A stretch of 64,000 nucleotides of DNA. Source: Dyadobacter sp. CY323. Lineage in GTDB: Bacteria > Bacteroidota > Bacteroidia > Cytophagales > Spirosomataceae. Within the stretch, counting starts at the first letter, position 1; each line of letters starts with the position of its first letter. The notes beneath the pieces were generated by a model, which was not told where the DNA came from, did no database searches, and saw only the letters and a program-made list of their open reading frames with translations. Location: NCBI RefSeq assembly GCF_021390245.1, contig NZ_JAJUXH010000028.1, positions 1-64,000 of the forward strand. Direction: 5' to 3'. This document shows, one piece after another, positions 34,635 through 43,394 of this stretch. The translations under genes were made by a program, and so were the position numbers.

Positions 34635-34958
34635 TCACAAATACCGCCAGAAAGCCCAGAAACGCCTGTTTTTTAAATACTCGGGGTTACCCTGATGCTG
34701 GTAAGCTTCTCGTTCAAAGGAAATATGAAGATATGCTAAATAATGTTTTTTGTACTGGATCAGCCGGATTAAATATTCGGAGAAATACCAGATGTAAAAA
34801 AACAAAATACCCAGTTCCATCTGCTGTTTCAAATGGATCCGCTCGTGGTTGAGAAAAACCCAGCCGGGTGACTTGTGCTTTGAAAAAATAAAAGGAAAAA
34901 ACGCCATCCCCTCTACCCAAAGGAAGGAAGTATTGAGTAAAAAGCCTTTGAATTTCAT
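34635..34958 (-). CDS. Small membrane protein with HExxH zinc-protease-like motif
   Basis: A 107-aa protein: hydrophobic N-terminus, then NHERIHLKQQMELG with His38-Glu39-x2-His42. A TM helix follows at about 49-68 (GILFFYIWYFSEYLIRLIQ), then HISFEREAYQHQGNPEYL with Glu82/Glu84. HExxH followed after a membrane segment by an ExEAY-type motif resembles the metal site of M48/M56 gluzincins reduced to a minimum. I do not recognise a named family. It may be an active mini-protease or a binding relic. It lies between greA and the M42 peptidase on the same strand. Confidence 0.8.
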   Translation of the reverse strand: MKFKGFLLNTSFLWVEGMAFFPFIFSKHKSPGWVFLNHERIHLKQQMELGILFFYIWYFSEYLIRLIQYKKHYLAYLHISFEREAYQHQGNPEYLKNRRFWAFWRYL

Positions 34959-34969
34959 GTTGGGAGCGG

Positions 34970-35078
34970 TTGGCTATTAGCTGTTAGCTGTTAGCCGTTA
35001 GCTATTATTATGACTTTGTTGTAAATGTCACGAAATCGGTAAAAAAAAGCTAAAAGCTAATGGCTAATAGCTAACAGC
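34970..35078. repeat. Inverted heptamer arrays, locus G
   Basis: The left arm in 7-bp phase reads TTGGCTA, TTAGCTG, TTAGCTG, TTAGCCG, TTAGCTA (34970-35004). The right arm reads AAAAGCT, AAAAGCT, AATGGCT, AATAGCT, AACAGCC (35044-35078). The heptamers and their order are those of locus D, with a 39-bp spacer unlike the one there. The right arm starts at the T-run of the greA terminator. Confidence 0.85.
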
Positions 35079-35115
35079 CAAAAAAAAGGATCGCAATGCC
35101 ACTAGGCATGCGATC
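35078..35115 (-). terminator. greA intrinsic terminator
   Basis: On the minus strand GGATCGCATGCC / GGCATTGCGATCC forms a 12-bp stem with one bulged base and a 4-nt loop, followed by nine T. It lies 21 bp after the greA stop. Confidence 0.93.
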
Positions 35116-35136
35116 CAACTTTATTCAAATTAAAAT

Positions 35137-35619
35137 TTATTCCAGAAAACGGCTAATATCCAGTACTTCGAATTCCATTACACCGGCCGGCACTTTGATT
35201 TCGGTTGTTTCTCCAACTTTCTTGCCTAGTAAACCTTTACCGATCGGTGAACCAACCGAGATTTTCCCTGTTTTCAGGTCCGCCTCTTCTTCCGATACCA
35301 GGGTGTAGGTCACTTCCATCCCGTTTTTGCGGTTTTTTATCTTCACTTTTGAAAGTACAGAAACCTGTGAATTATCGATCGACGATTCGTCAATCACGCG
35401 GGCCGTGGACATGATCTCTTCCAGCTTCGCAATTTTCATTTCGTGCATTCCCTGAGCATCTTTCGCTGCATCATACTCTGCATTTTCACTCAGGTCACCC
35501 TTATCCCGCGCTTCTGCAATTTGTCGTGCAATCTCCGTGCGGCCTTTGGTTTTCATTTCATTCAGCTCATTCTTTAGCTTATTTAATCCTTCTTCCGTAT
35601 AGTATGAAATTTTAGCCAT
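35137..35619 (-). CDS. greA: Transcription elongation factor GreA
   Basis: A 160-aa GreA. The N-terminal coiled coil carries the acidic tip DKGDLSENAEYDAAK (about residues 39-53), which reaches into the RNA polymerase secondary channel to stimulate transcript cleavage. The C-terminal FKBP-like domain has SPIGKGLLGKKVGE and ends VLDISRFLE. Length and both domains are standard. Its leader contains a terminator-like hairpin, suggesting attenuation. Confidence 0.97.
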   Translation of the reverse strand: MAKISYYTEEGLNKLKNELNEMKTKGRTEIARQIAEARDKGDLSENAEYDAAKDAQGMHEMKIAKLEEIMSTARVIDESSIDNSQVSVLSKVKIKNRKNGMEVTYTLVSEEEADLKTGKISVGSPIGKGLLGKKVGETTEIKVPAGVMEFEVLDISRFLE

Positions 35620-35663
35620 GACCCTGTTTGTTTATAAGTCTTATTAAATTTTGAATTTTTGAT

Positions 35664-35720
35664 AAAAAAAAAGAACGGCTCTAAGACCGCTCTACAAGAG
35701 TAATACACTCGTAGTAGAAG
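35664..35720 (-). promoter_or_regulatory. Terminator-like hairpins in the greA leader
   Basis: On the minus strand a stem GAGCGGT / GCCGTTC (two G-U pairs, 6-nt loop, 35673-35692) is followed directly by nine T (35664-35672), about 45 nt upstream of the greA ATG. A second hairpin (TCTAC / GTAGA arms with an inner GAGT / ACTC) precedes it at 35691-35720. The opposite flank is the plus-strand fmt gene, so any transcript ending here must start within the 150-bp gap. Confidence 0.7.
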
Positions 35721-35846
35721 GCTAGAAAACCTCGTCTTTTCGGCTGCTATTTGATTTCAAGTTCACCATATTTTTCTTTCACGAACAACAAAAATAACAA
35801 TATTTGTGAATGGTAACACCATTTCCATCCAAATGACAACACGACC

Positions 35847-36776
35847 ATGTCAAATCCATTGAGAATTATTTTTATGGGAACACCGGAATTTGCGGTCCCA
35901 AGTTTACAAAGTCTGGTCGAGGCTGATTCTAATGTTGTAGCCGTAGTAACTGTTCCCGATAAGCCCGCCGGAAGAGGTCAGAAGTCGACAGCCTCACCCG
36001 TCAAAATATATGCTGAACAGCGTGGAATCCCTGTTTTGCAGCCTGAAAAATTGAAAGACCCCGCGTTTCTGGAAGCTTTGAAATCGTATGATGCGGACTT
36101 GCAGGTAGTGGTTGCTTTCCGGATGTTGCCAGAAGTAGTTTGGAATATGCCCGCAAAAGGTACGTTCAATCTGCATAGTTCGCTTTTGCCGCAATACCGC
36201 GGGGCGGCGCCGATCAACTGGGCGATTATCAACGGTGAAACGGAAACCGGCGTGACTACTTTTTTCATTGAAAAAGACATTGATACCGGCAAGATCATTT
36301 TCCAGGAAAAAGAGCCGATCCTGCCAACAGACAATGTAGGTACCTTATATGAGCGACTCATGTTGAAAGGAGCCGGGCTGGTAGTGCGGACTGTGGAAGC
36401 CATTGAGTATGGCAATTACCCGCAACAGCCGCAACAAGAAGCGGAAGTACTGAAATCGGCACCGAAAATTTTCCGCGAAACCTGTGAAATCAACTGGAAC
36501 AAGCCGGCTATCGAAATTCATAATTTTGTCCGCGGATTGTCGCCTTACCCAGCGGCCTGGACAATATTAAATGGACTTTCCTGTAAAATATTCGAAACGA
36601 GTGTGATCGAGAGCAGTGAGGAGGCGAATCCGGGCGACTTCCGCACAGATCATAAATCCACACTTCATTTCAAAACTTCGGATGGATGGCTCGCCATTGA
36701 AAACCTGCAGCTCGAAGGAAAGAAACGCATGAATACAGGCGATTTTTTAAGAGGATACCGTCTCGGCAACCAATAA
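35847..36776 (+). CDS. fmt: Methionyl-tRNA formyltransferase
   Basis: A 309-aa enzyme that formylates initiator Met-tRNA using 10-formyl-THF. Motifs: N-terminal RIIFMGTPEFAVPSL, NLHSSLLPQYRGAAPINWAI with the catalytic Asn/His region, ETGVTTFFIEKDIDTG, and a C-terminal OB-like domain with FVRGLSPYPAAWT. folA follows 9 bp later, linking it to one-carbon metabolism. Confidence 0.96.
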   Translation: MSNPLRIIFMGTPEFAVPSLQSLVEADSNVVAVVTVPDKPAGRGQKSTASPVKIYAEQRGIPVLQPEKLKDPAFLEALKSYDADLQVVVAFRMLPEVVWNMPAKGTFNLHSSLLPQYRGAAPINWAIINGETETGVTTFFIEKDIDTGKIIFQEKEPILPTDNVGTLYERLMLKGAGLVVRTVEAIEYGNYPQQPQQEAEVLKSAPKIFRETCEINWNKPAIEIHNFVRGLSPYPAAWTILNGLSCKIFETSVIESSEEANPGDFRTDHKSTLHFKTSDGWLAIENLQLEGKKRMNTGDFLRGYRLGNQ

Positions 36777-36785
36777 TACCGCATT

Positions 36786-37286
36786 ATGCTACTATCTATT
36801 ATCGTCGCTGTTTCAGAAAATGGCGTAATCGGCAAAGAAAATCAACTTTTATGGCGGTTGCCTGACGATTTGAAACGTTTCAAACAGTTAACCCTGAACC
36901 ATCCGATGATCATGGGCCGGAAAACGTTTGAATCCATCGGCAAGCCACTTCCTGGACGTACATCAATCGTCATCACCCGAAATCCGGGCTTTACATTTGA
37001 CGGCATTATTATTGTGCATTCCTTGGAAGATGCCCTAGCAAAAGCCGCTGAAACAGGAACTGACGAGGTTTTTATCATTGGCGGGGGTGATTTGTATCAG
37101 CAGGCACAGCCCATTACCGACCGGCTGTATGTTACAGAAGTAAAAACGGTGATCGATGGTGACACCTATTTCAAAATCGATAACCCCTCTGCCTGGGTTG
37201 AGGCAGAACGCATTGTTCATGAGGCAGATGAGCGACATTTATTCGAATTTGATTTTGTAAATTATTTTAAAAAGCAGGATTTATAA
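36786..37286 (+). CDS. folA: Dihydrofolate reductase
   Basis: A 166-aa DHFR reducing dihydrofolate with NADPH. Motifs: IIVAVSENGVIGKENQLLWRLPDDLKRFK (catalytic acidic residue in LPDD), HPMIMGRKTFESIGKPLPGR, and EVFIIGGGDLYQQ. It is 9 bp downstream of fmt, probably the same transcript. Confidence 0.97.
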   Translation: MLLSIIVAVSENGVIGKENQLLWRLPDDLKRFKQLTLNHPMIMGRKTFESIGKPLPGRTSIVITRNPGFTFDGIIIVHSLEDALAKAAETGTDEVFIIGGGDLYQQAQPITDRLYVTEVKTVIDGDTYFKIDNPSAWVEAERIVHEADERHLFEFDFVNYFKKQDL

Positions 37287-37330
37287 GTAATTTTGTGACT
37301 TGGTAACCCTCAGTGACTCTGACATCAGTA

Positions 37331-38422
37331 ATGCAAGTAGAAGTAGAAACCCTCATCATTGAACTTACGACTTCCTCATTTGATAAACGTCCGGTATATA
37401 TCACCGGTAATTTTTGTAAATGGTTGCCCGACCTGGAAGCTTTTCGGATGACAGAAGTTAGTCCGGGCAATTACGTTTTTCAATTTCCCGAAAATCTTGA
37501 ACTTACAGGGCCGCTTGAATACAAATATACCCGGGGTGGCTGGGACCAGGTGGAACTGGACCGTTTCGGGAAACCTTATGGAAACCGTGTTGTGGAAAAA
37601 AACGAAGGCGTAAAAAAAGACACTGTCATTCGCTGGCAGACTGATATCTCCAAAAAAACGGACTTATCACCGATTTTGGAGATCGTGTCGGAGGAGTTTG
37701 AGATACCGCAACTGAAAAAAACCAGGCGCATTCAGGTCTTGCTTCCACACGATTATTACGACAGACCAGATCTTAGTTTCCCTGTTTTGTATATGACCGA
37801 TGGCCAGAATTTATTTGGCGAAGGTTCGGAATACGGGAACTGGAACATTGATAAAAGCCTGGCAAAACTGGCCAAAGAACAGAAAGGTGGTGTGATCATT
37901 GTTGCAATCGATCACGGAAACGAGCAGCGGATCAACGAATTTTCACCTTATAACAATCCGAAATGGGGTAAAGGTTTAGGTGAACAATTCATGCGGTTTA
38001 TCTCCGAAACACTAAAACCTCACATCGACTCCAAATACAGAACAAAGCGCGACAGACTGAATACGGGCATCGGCGGCAGTTCCGTAGGTGGCCTCCTGAG
38101 TTTATACGCAGCCTTAATGTTCCCGCAAGTATTCGGCAGATTAATGGTATTCTCGCCGTCGTTATGGATGTCCCAACGCGTATTTTTTGATGCTATACAC
38201 TTTTTTGAGCCATTCGAATCACGTATTTACCTATACGCGGGCGGCAAAGAAGGAGCGAACATGCTTCCAAACGTCACCAAACTTCGCGAAACGCTCGAAA
38301 CGCAAGCTTTCGGTTACGACCGCGTAAAAATCAAAGCCTCCATCGACCCAAAAGGCCAACACGACGAGAAGCAATGGAGCAAAGAGTTTCCATTGGCTTT
38401 AAAATGGCTGTTTTTCGAGTGA
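37331..38422 (+). CDS. Alpha/beta-hydrolase esterase with N-terminal carbohydrate-binding-like domain
   Basis: A 363-aa predicted cytoplasmic protein. Residues 1-100 look like a CBM48-type beta-sandwich (VYITGNFCKWLPDLEAFRM, LEYKYTRGGWDQVELD). The rest is an esterase of the enterobactin-esterase/esterase-D-like group with PVLYMTDGQNLF and nucleophile motif GIGGSSVGGLLSLY. A late His lies in PKGQHDEKQW. Substrate unknown. I use the ATG at 37331 rather than the upstream GTG at 37313. Its 3' end overlaps the convergent phosphotransferase by 24 bp. Confidence 0.86.
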   Translation: MQVEVETLIIELTTSSFDKRPVYITGNFCKWLPDLEAFRMTEVSPGNYVFQFPENLELTGPLEYKYTRGGWDQVELDRFGKPYGNRVVEKNEGVKKDTVIRWQTDISKKTDLSPILEIVSEEFEIPQLKKTRRIQVLLPHDYYDRPDLSFPVLYMTDGQNLFGEGSEYGNWNIDKSLAKLAKEQKGGVIIVAIDHGNEQRINEFSPYNNPKWGKGLGEQFMRFISETLKPHIDSKYRTKRDRLNTGIGGSSVGGLLSLYAALMFPQVFGRLMVFSPSLWMSQRVFFDAIHFFEPFESRIYLYAGGKEGANMLPNVTKLRETLETQAFGYDRVKIKASIDPKGQHDEKQWSKEFPLALKWLFFE

Positions 38423-39421
38423 ACTAAAATCGCAATAAAGACCGATCCACTTCTTCATTAACGCGACTCTTTGCTTCTTAAATGTTGGGCCAAAGAAGGT
38501 GTTGGACCAGTCTTCGTATTGCAGTTGGTAAAATTCGAAGAAGAATAGCCAGAATGCATATCCAAGATAGGGAATCGCTTCAATTTCTGCGTCGGACAAT
38601 GGCCTTACCTCCCGGTAAGCCGTTATAAATTGGGCAAACTGCCTGTCAGCTTCCTCCTTGGTGAGAAATTTGTGCTCGACCTCAAAGAAGAAGTGAACAA
38701 AAAAGCTCATCAGATCATTGGCGAGCACGCCTTTTCCCGCAAAGTCAAAATCAAAAAAAGTGACCAGGTCATTTTCATCGAAATGGAAGTTTTTCGGCAG
38801 GAAATCGTAGTGGCAGTACCCATAACTGAATTTTGAAAGGTCAAACTGACTGAGTTTGGCAATTACCTTTTGGGTTGTTTCCTTTAAATAGGCGTATTCA
38901 TCAGGTAATTCGACAAATGCAGGCTTGATGTTTTCTAAAGGCCCGATCAGTGTCGTTTGAACGTCATAGACTCTTCTCGGAAACTGCAGTTCTATCTCAG
39001 ACGTAATGTTGTGGATAAACGCCATTTCCTGACCGATGATCCTAAGGCGCTTTTCTGTGAGATCCCGCGTGAACTTCCCCGGAGCGAAGTTGAACAGAAT
39101 CCCATAACGGGTTCCTTCGGCCGCATTAAAAGATTGTAGCTGATTTCCCGCAAGGTCACTGATCGGGTAAGCGACTTTTGCGCCTCGCTCTTTTAGAATC
39201 GTAAGCAACTCAGCCTCCGCTTTTATCTCATCTACATGGCGATGCGCATCCCGGTAAAGCTTGAAAATGTATTTATCAGACTCCCCTTCCAGCACGTACG
39301 TATCACTTACGTTGCGTGTCAGGAACTTGCAGATAACTTCGCCCAAACCATAAGCTTTCCCAAGAAACTCACCCAAAGCCAGGGAAGATAATGTTGAATA
39401 TTGAGTTGGAAAAACAGACAT
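38399..39421 (-). CDS. Phosphotransferase (APH/homoserine-kinase-like, SrkA-type fold)
   Basis: A 340-aa kinase-fold protein. The N-lobe lysine is in KYIFKLYRDAH, the catalytic loop is YCHYDFLPKNFHFD (HxDxxxxN Brenner motif near 203-213) and the metal-binding Asp is in VTFFDFDFAG. Family members phosphorylate small molecules or proteins (homoserine, choline, aminoglycosides, or stress-response kinase SrkA targets). The substrate cannot be read here. It lies downstream of hslU on the same strand. Confidence 0.87.
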   Translation of the reverse strand: MSVFPTQYSTLSSLALGEFLGKAYGLGEVICKFLTRNVSDTYVLEGESDKYIFKLYRDAHRHVDEIKAEAELLTILKERGAKVAYPISDLAGNQLQSFNAAEGTRYGILFNFAPGKFTRDLTEKRLRIIGQEMAFIHNITSEIELQFPRRVYDVQTTLIGPLENIKPAFVELPDEYAYLKETTQKVIAKLSQFDLSKFSYGYCHYDFLPKNFHFDENDLVTFFDFDFAGKGVLANDLMSFFVHFFFEVEHKFLTKEEADRQFAQFITAYREVRPLSDAEIEAIPYLGYAFWLFFFEFYQLQYEDWSNTFFGPTFKKQRVALMKKWIGLYCDFSSLEKQPF

Positions 39422-39443
39422 TGCGAAATTGTGGTTAAATCAC

Positions 39444-39477
39444 AAAAAAGGGACGCACAAATATACTGTGCGCCCCC
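39444..39477 (-). terminator. hslU intrinsic terminator
   Basis: On the minus strand a 10-bp stem GGGGCGCACA / TGTGCGTCCC (one G-U pair) with an 8-nt loop is followed by six T. It lies about 30 bp after the hslU stop and just before the phosphotransferase start. Confidence 0.87.
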
Positions 39478-39483
39478 AAAAAA

Positions 39484-39511
39484 CATTTCACATCTCACAA
39501 CTCACATCTCA
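39484..39511. repeat. Heptamer array, locus H
   Basis: Four consecutive 7-mers in strict phase: CATTTCA, CATCTCA, CAACTCA, CATCTCA. The last contains the hslU stop codon (39509-39511). Only one arm is seen. The same heptamer class (ATGTGAG on the other strand) appears at locus I. Confidence 0.65.
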
Positions 39512-40900
39512 CAAAATATACTGGCTCAAATCTCTGTTCTTGATCAAATGGGACAATTTCTCGGAAACCATTTCAGCTGTGATCACGATATGAGAATCGG
39601 CGCCGATCACGTCCGGAACGTCGAACATAAAATCGTTCAGGAGCAAACTCATCACCGTTTGTAATCGCCGGGCACCGATATTTTCCACTTCGCTGTTAAC
39701 TTCAAAAGCAATTTTCGCCATCTCGCGGATCGCGCCGTCTTCGAATTCCAGCTCCACACCCTCCGACTCCATCATCGCCTGATATTGCTTCGTCAATGCA
39801 TTTTTCGGCGCTTTCAGAATTTGATAAAAATCTCCCTCGGTCAGACTATTCAGCTCCACCCGGATCGGAAAACGTCCCTGCAACTCTGGGATCAGATCTG
39901 ATGGTTTTGACACGTGAAATGCACCCGCAGCCACGAACAAAATATGGTCTGTATTGATCACACCATGCTTGGTATTCACCGCGCTGCCTTCCACGATAGG
40001 TAGTAAGTCACGTTGTACACCTTCGCGGCTCACGTCCGGGCCGCCGCCTCCGCCGGAACGGCTGGAAGCCACTTTGTCTATTTCATCAATAAAAATAATC
40101 CCCAGGTTTTCCGCCTTTTTAATGGCTTCTACCTTCACCTCGTCCATATCGATCAATTTCGAAGCCTCCTCGTCCAGTAAAATTTTCCTCGCTTCTTCCA
40201 CCGTCACTTTCCTCTTTTTTCCACGTCTCGGCATCATATTCCCGATCATTTCCTGAATGTTCATCATGGAAACATCGTCCACCGAGCCGCCGATCATGCC
40301 TACGCTCGGGGCCTGGTTTTGCTGCACCTCAATTTCAATTTTACGACTGTCCAGTTCACCGTTTCTGATCTTTTCACGAAAACGTTCTCGGGTGCGCTGG
40401 TTGAGTTCAGCATCGTCTTCCGGCATGGCATCGGAGCCATTGTCCGTTTTAATTCTCGCTGCCGATCCGTGCACGGGCGGAATCAATGCGTCAAGTATAA
40501 TGTCTTCAACTGCCTGTTCTGCCTTGATCTTCACTTCCTCTTTTTTCTGCGTCCGCACCATTCCCACAGCCTGCTCCACAAGGTCGCGGACCATGCTTTC
40601 CACATCGCGGCCCACATACCCTACCTCGGTAAATTTCGACGCTTCCACTTTTACGAAAGGCGCATCGGCAATTTTTGCTAGCCGGCGGGCGATCTCCGTT
40701 TTACCGACTCCCGTGGCACCGATCATCAGAATATTATTTGGGATAATTTCCCTTTGTATATCTGCAGGACTGTTCATTCGCCTCCACCGGTTCCGCAATG
40801 CAATGGCAACATTACGTTTTGCGTCATTTTGTCCGATTATGTATTGATCCAGTTCAAAAACGATTTGACGTGGCGTCAGGCGATCTAAGTGTTCTGTCAT
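39509..40900 (-). CDS. hslU: ATP-dependent protease ATPase subunit HslU
   Basis: A 463-aa AAA+ unfoldase. Walker A MIGATGVGKTEIARRLAK is near residue 55, followed by an I-domain (about 110-240), Walker B GIIFIDEIDKVA, sensor motifs and a C-terminal domain. It ends DLSQYIL, matching the C-terminal tail that docks into and activates HslV. The partner protease gene hslV is not in this window; in many genomes the two adjoin. The stop codon is embedded in a heptamer array. Confidence 0.96.
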   Translation of the reverse strand: MTEHLDRLTPRQIVFELDQYIIGQNDAKRNVAIALRNRWRRMNSPADIQREIIPNNILMIGATGVGKTEIARRLAKIADAPFVKVEASKFTEVGYVGRDVESMVRDLVEQAVGMVRTQKKEEVKIKAEQAVEDIILDALIPPVHGSAARIKTDNGSDAMPEDDAELNQRTRERFREKIRNGELDSRKIEIEVQQNQAPSVGMIGGSVDDVSMMNIQEMIGNMMPRRGKKRKVTVEEARKILLDEEASKLIDMDEVKVEAIKKAENLGIIFIDEIDKVASSRSGGGGGPDVSREGVQRDLLPIVEGSAVNTKHGVINTDHILFVAAGAFHVSKPSDLIPELQGRFPIRVELNSLTEGDFYQILKAPKNALTKQYQAMMESEGVELEFEDGAIREMAKIAFEVNSEVENIGARRLQTVMSLLLNDFMFDVPDVIGADSHIVITAEMVSEKLSHLIKNRDLSQYIL

Positions 40901-41114
40901 TGTGATTTATAGCGATACGTAACTTGAATGATAACTTCCCTGATGGGCAGGGATTGCTTTTTTAAACGGTATAAAGAACTATGCCGGTACAAATTGTCAG
41001 GTTAAATCCGCCAGTTGTATTTCTTTGAGCACTTTCACTTTTGTTAGCCGACCTTCCTTACATTTGTTCATTCGTGTTTATCCCCCAAAATCAAGATAAA
41101 GAATTGCACTAACG

Positions 41115-43394
41115 ATGAAAATCCGATACATTTTCTTTGCATTAATTCTTAATACCTCCCTACTCTTCGGACAAGCTGCCACTCGGCCCAATCCGGTTGA
41201 TTTGGTGAATACATTAATGGGCACGCAGTCCAAATTCAGCTTGTCTGCAGGTAACACATACCCCGCCATTGCATTACCCTGGGGAATGAATTTCTGGATG
41301 CCGCAAACCGGCAAAATGGGTGACGGTTGGAGCTATATGTATGACGCCGAAAAGATCCGGGGGTTCAAGCAAACGCACCAGCCCAGTCCGTGGATCAACG
41401 ATTACGGCCAATTTTCGATCCTTCCGATGACCGGAAAAATGAAGATCGATGAAGAATCCCGCGCGAGCTGGTTTTCACACAAAGCCGAGATTGCCAAACC
41501 GCATTATTACAAGGTATACCTGGCCGACTACGACGTTACCACCGAGATCACCCCGACCGAACGTGCCGCGCAATTCCGTTTCACATTCCCGAAAGCTGAC
41601 AGTTCCTATGTGCTCGTAGACGCATTTGACCGCGGATCTTACATTAAAATCATCCCGGCTGAACGGAAAATCATGGGTTATACCACCAAAAACAGCGGCG
41701 GCGTTCCTGCTAATTTCAAAAACTATTTTGTACTGGTTTTCGACAAAGCATTTACATTCTCTTCCGCATTTCGCGGCAAACAACTGGCAAAAGATACACT
41801 CGAACTGAAAGCCGGTCACGTTGGGGCAGTGGTTGGTTTTAGTACGAAAAAGGGTGAACAGGTGGGTGTAAAAGTAGCTTCGTCGTTCATCAGTCCCGAG
41901 CAGGCCGAGCTGAACCTGACCCGCGAACTCGGCAAAGACAGTTTTGATGTAACCAAAGAAAAAGGCGAAAAAGAGTGGAATAAGGAATTATCTCGCATTC
42001 AGGTCGAAGGCGATAACATCGATCAGATCCGGACTTTCTATTCGTGTCTTTACCGCGTTCTCCTTTTCCCGCGGAAGTTTTATGAATTTGATAAAACAAA
42101 CAAGATAGTCCATTACAGCCCGTATAATGGTGAAGTTCGTCCGGGTTATATGTTTACGGACAATGGTTTCTGGGATACATTCCGTGCCGTTTTTCCATTT
42201 TTTACTTTAATGTACCCGACATTGAATTCACACATTATGGAGGGTTTGGCCAATGCATACGACGAAAGCGGTTACCTGCCCGAGTGGGCCAGCCCCGGCC
42301 ACCGCGATTGTATGATCGGATCGAACTCGGCTTCGCTCATTGCCGATTCGTATGTGAAGGGTATTCGTGGGTATGACATTAATAAATTGTACGAGGCTAT
42401 CATTAAAAACACGGAAAACGCGGGCCCTGTAAGTTCCGTGGGACGTTTCGGGCACGAATATTATAATGACCTCGGCTACGTACCTTATGATGTAAAAGTC
42501 AATGAAAATGTGGCCCGGACTTTGGAATATGCCTATGCCGACTTTTGCATTTCTCAATTGGGTAAGGCATTGAAAAAGCCGCAAAAAGAAGTGGACTTGT
42601 ATCTCAAAAGAAGCCAGAACTATAAAAATGTGTTTGATCCTGAAACGAAATGGATGCGCGGGAAAATGAAAGACGGTAAGTTTCAGAGTCCATTTAATCC
42701 ATTCAAATGGGGCGATGCGTTCACCGAAGGAAACAGCATTCACTACACCTGGTCGGTATTTCAGGATGTAAAAGGTTTGATCGGATTGGTTGGCGGACGA
42801 GAAGCATTTGTACAAAAACTGGATACGGTTTTTACATTACCTCCGATCTTCGACGACAGCTACTACGGTTTCCCGATCCACGAGATCCGCGAAATGCAGA
42901 TCATGAATATGGGTAACTATGCACACGGCAACCAGCCGATCCAGCACATGATCTACCTTTACAATTACGCCGGCGCACCCGACAAAACACAATATTGGTC
43001 GCGTGAGGTAATGCGGAAATTATACCAGGCGACCCCAGACGGCTATTGCGGCGACGAAGACAATGGACAGACTTCTGCCTGGTACGTTTTTTCTTCACTT
43101 GGATTTTACCCGGTCACTCCGGGAACAACACAATACGTGATCGGCTCGCCGCTGTTCAAAAAAGCGACATTAACGATGGAAGACGGTAAGAAATTTGTAG
43201 TTCAGGCCCCGGCGAGCAGCGACACGAATATGTACGTTCAAGGAGCGACGTTGAACGGAAAACCATACGAGAACACGTATTTAGAACATGCGGATATTCA
43301 AAAAGGAGGTTCAGTACAATTTAATATGACCAGCAAACCATCAAAAACCTGGGGAACAAAGCCAGAAGCAGCACCGTTTTCGCTGACGAAGTAG
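41115..43394 (+). CDS. GH92 alpha-mannosidase, predicted alpha-1,2 specificity
   Basis: A 759-aa exported GH92 enzyme (signal peptide MKIRYIFFALILNTSLLFGQA). Key residues fit the characterised calcium-dependent alpha-1,2-mannosidase BT3990 with a constant offset of +5, as I recall its numbering. Catalytic acid is Glu538 (FTEGNS), bases are Asp647/Asp649 (GDEDNGQ), and the +1-subsite residues are Trp93, His589 and Glu590. It would remove terminal alpha-1,2-mannose in a calcium-dependent inverting reaction. No second GH92 or SusCD pair adjoins it. Confidence 0.92.
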   Translation: MKIRYIFFALILNTSLLFGQAATRPNPVDLVNTLMGTQSKFSLSAGNTYPAIALPWGMNFWMPQTGKMGDGWSYMYDAEKIRGFKQTHQPSPWINDYGQFSILPMTGKMKIDEESRASWFSHKAEIAKPHYYKVYLADYDVTTEITPTERAAQFRFTFPKADSSYVLVDAFDRGSYIKIIPAERKIMGYTTKNSGGVPANFKNYFVLVFDKAFTFSSAFRGKQLAKDTLELKAGHVGAVVGFSTKKGEQVGVKVASSFISPEQAELNLTRELGKDSFDVTKEKGEKEWNKELSRIQVEGDNIDQIRTFYSCLYRVLLFPRKFYEFDKTNKIVHYSPYNGEVRPGYMFTDNGFWDTFRAVFPFFTLMYPTLNSHIMEGLANAYDESGYLPEWASPGHRDCMIGSNSASLIADSYVKGIRGYDINKLYEAIIKNTENAGPVSSVGRFGHEYYNDLGYVPYDVKVNENVARTLEYAYADFCISQLGKALKKPQKEVDLYLKRSQNYKNVFDPETKWMRGKMKDGKFQSPFNPFKWGDAFTEGNSIHYTWSVFQDVKGLIGLVGGREAFVQKLDTVFTLPPIFDDSYYGFPIHEIREMQIMNMGNYAHGNQPIQHMIYLYNYAGAPDKTQYWSREVMRKLYQATPDGYCGDEDNGQTSAWYVFSSLGFYPVTPGTTQYVIGSPLFKKATLTMEDGKKFVVQAPASSDTNMYVQGATLNGKPYENTYLEHADIQKGGSVQFNMTSKPSKTWGTKPEAAPFSLTK

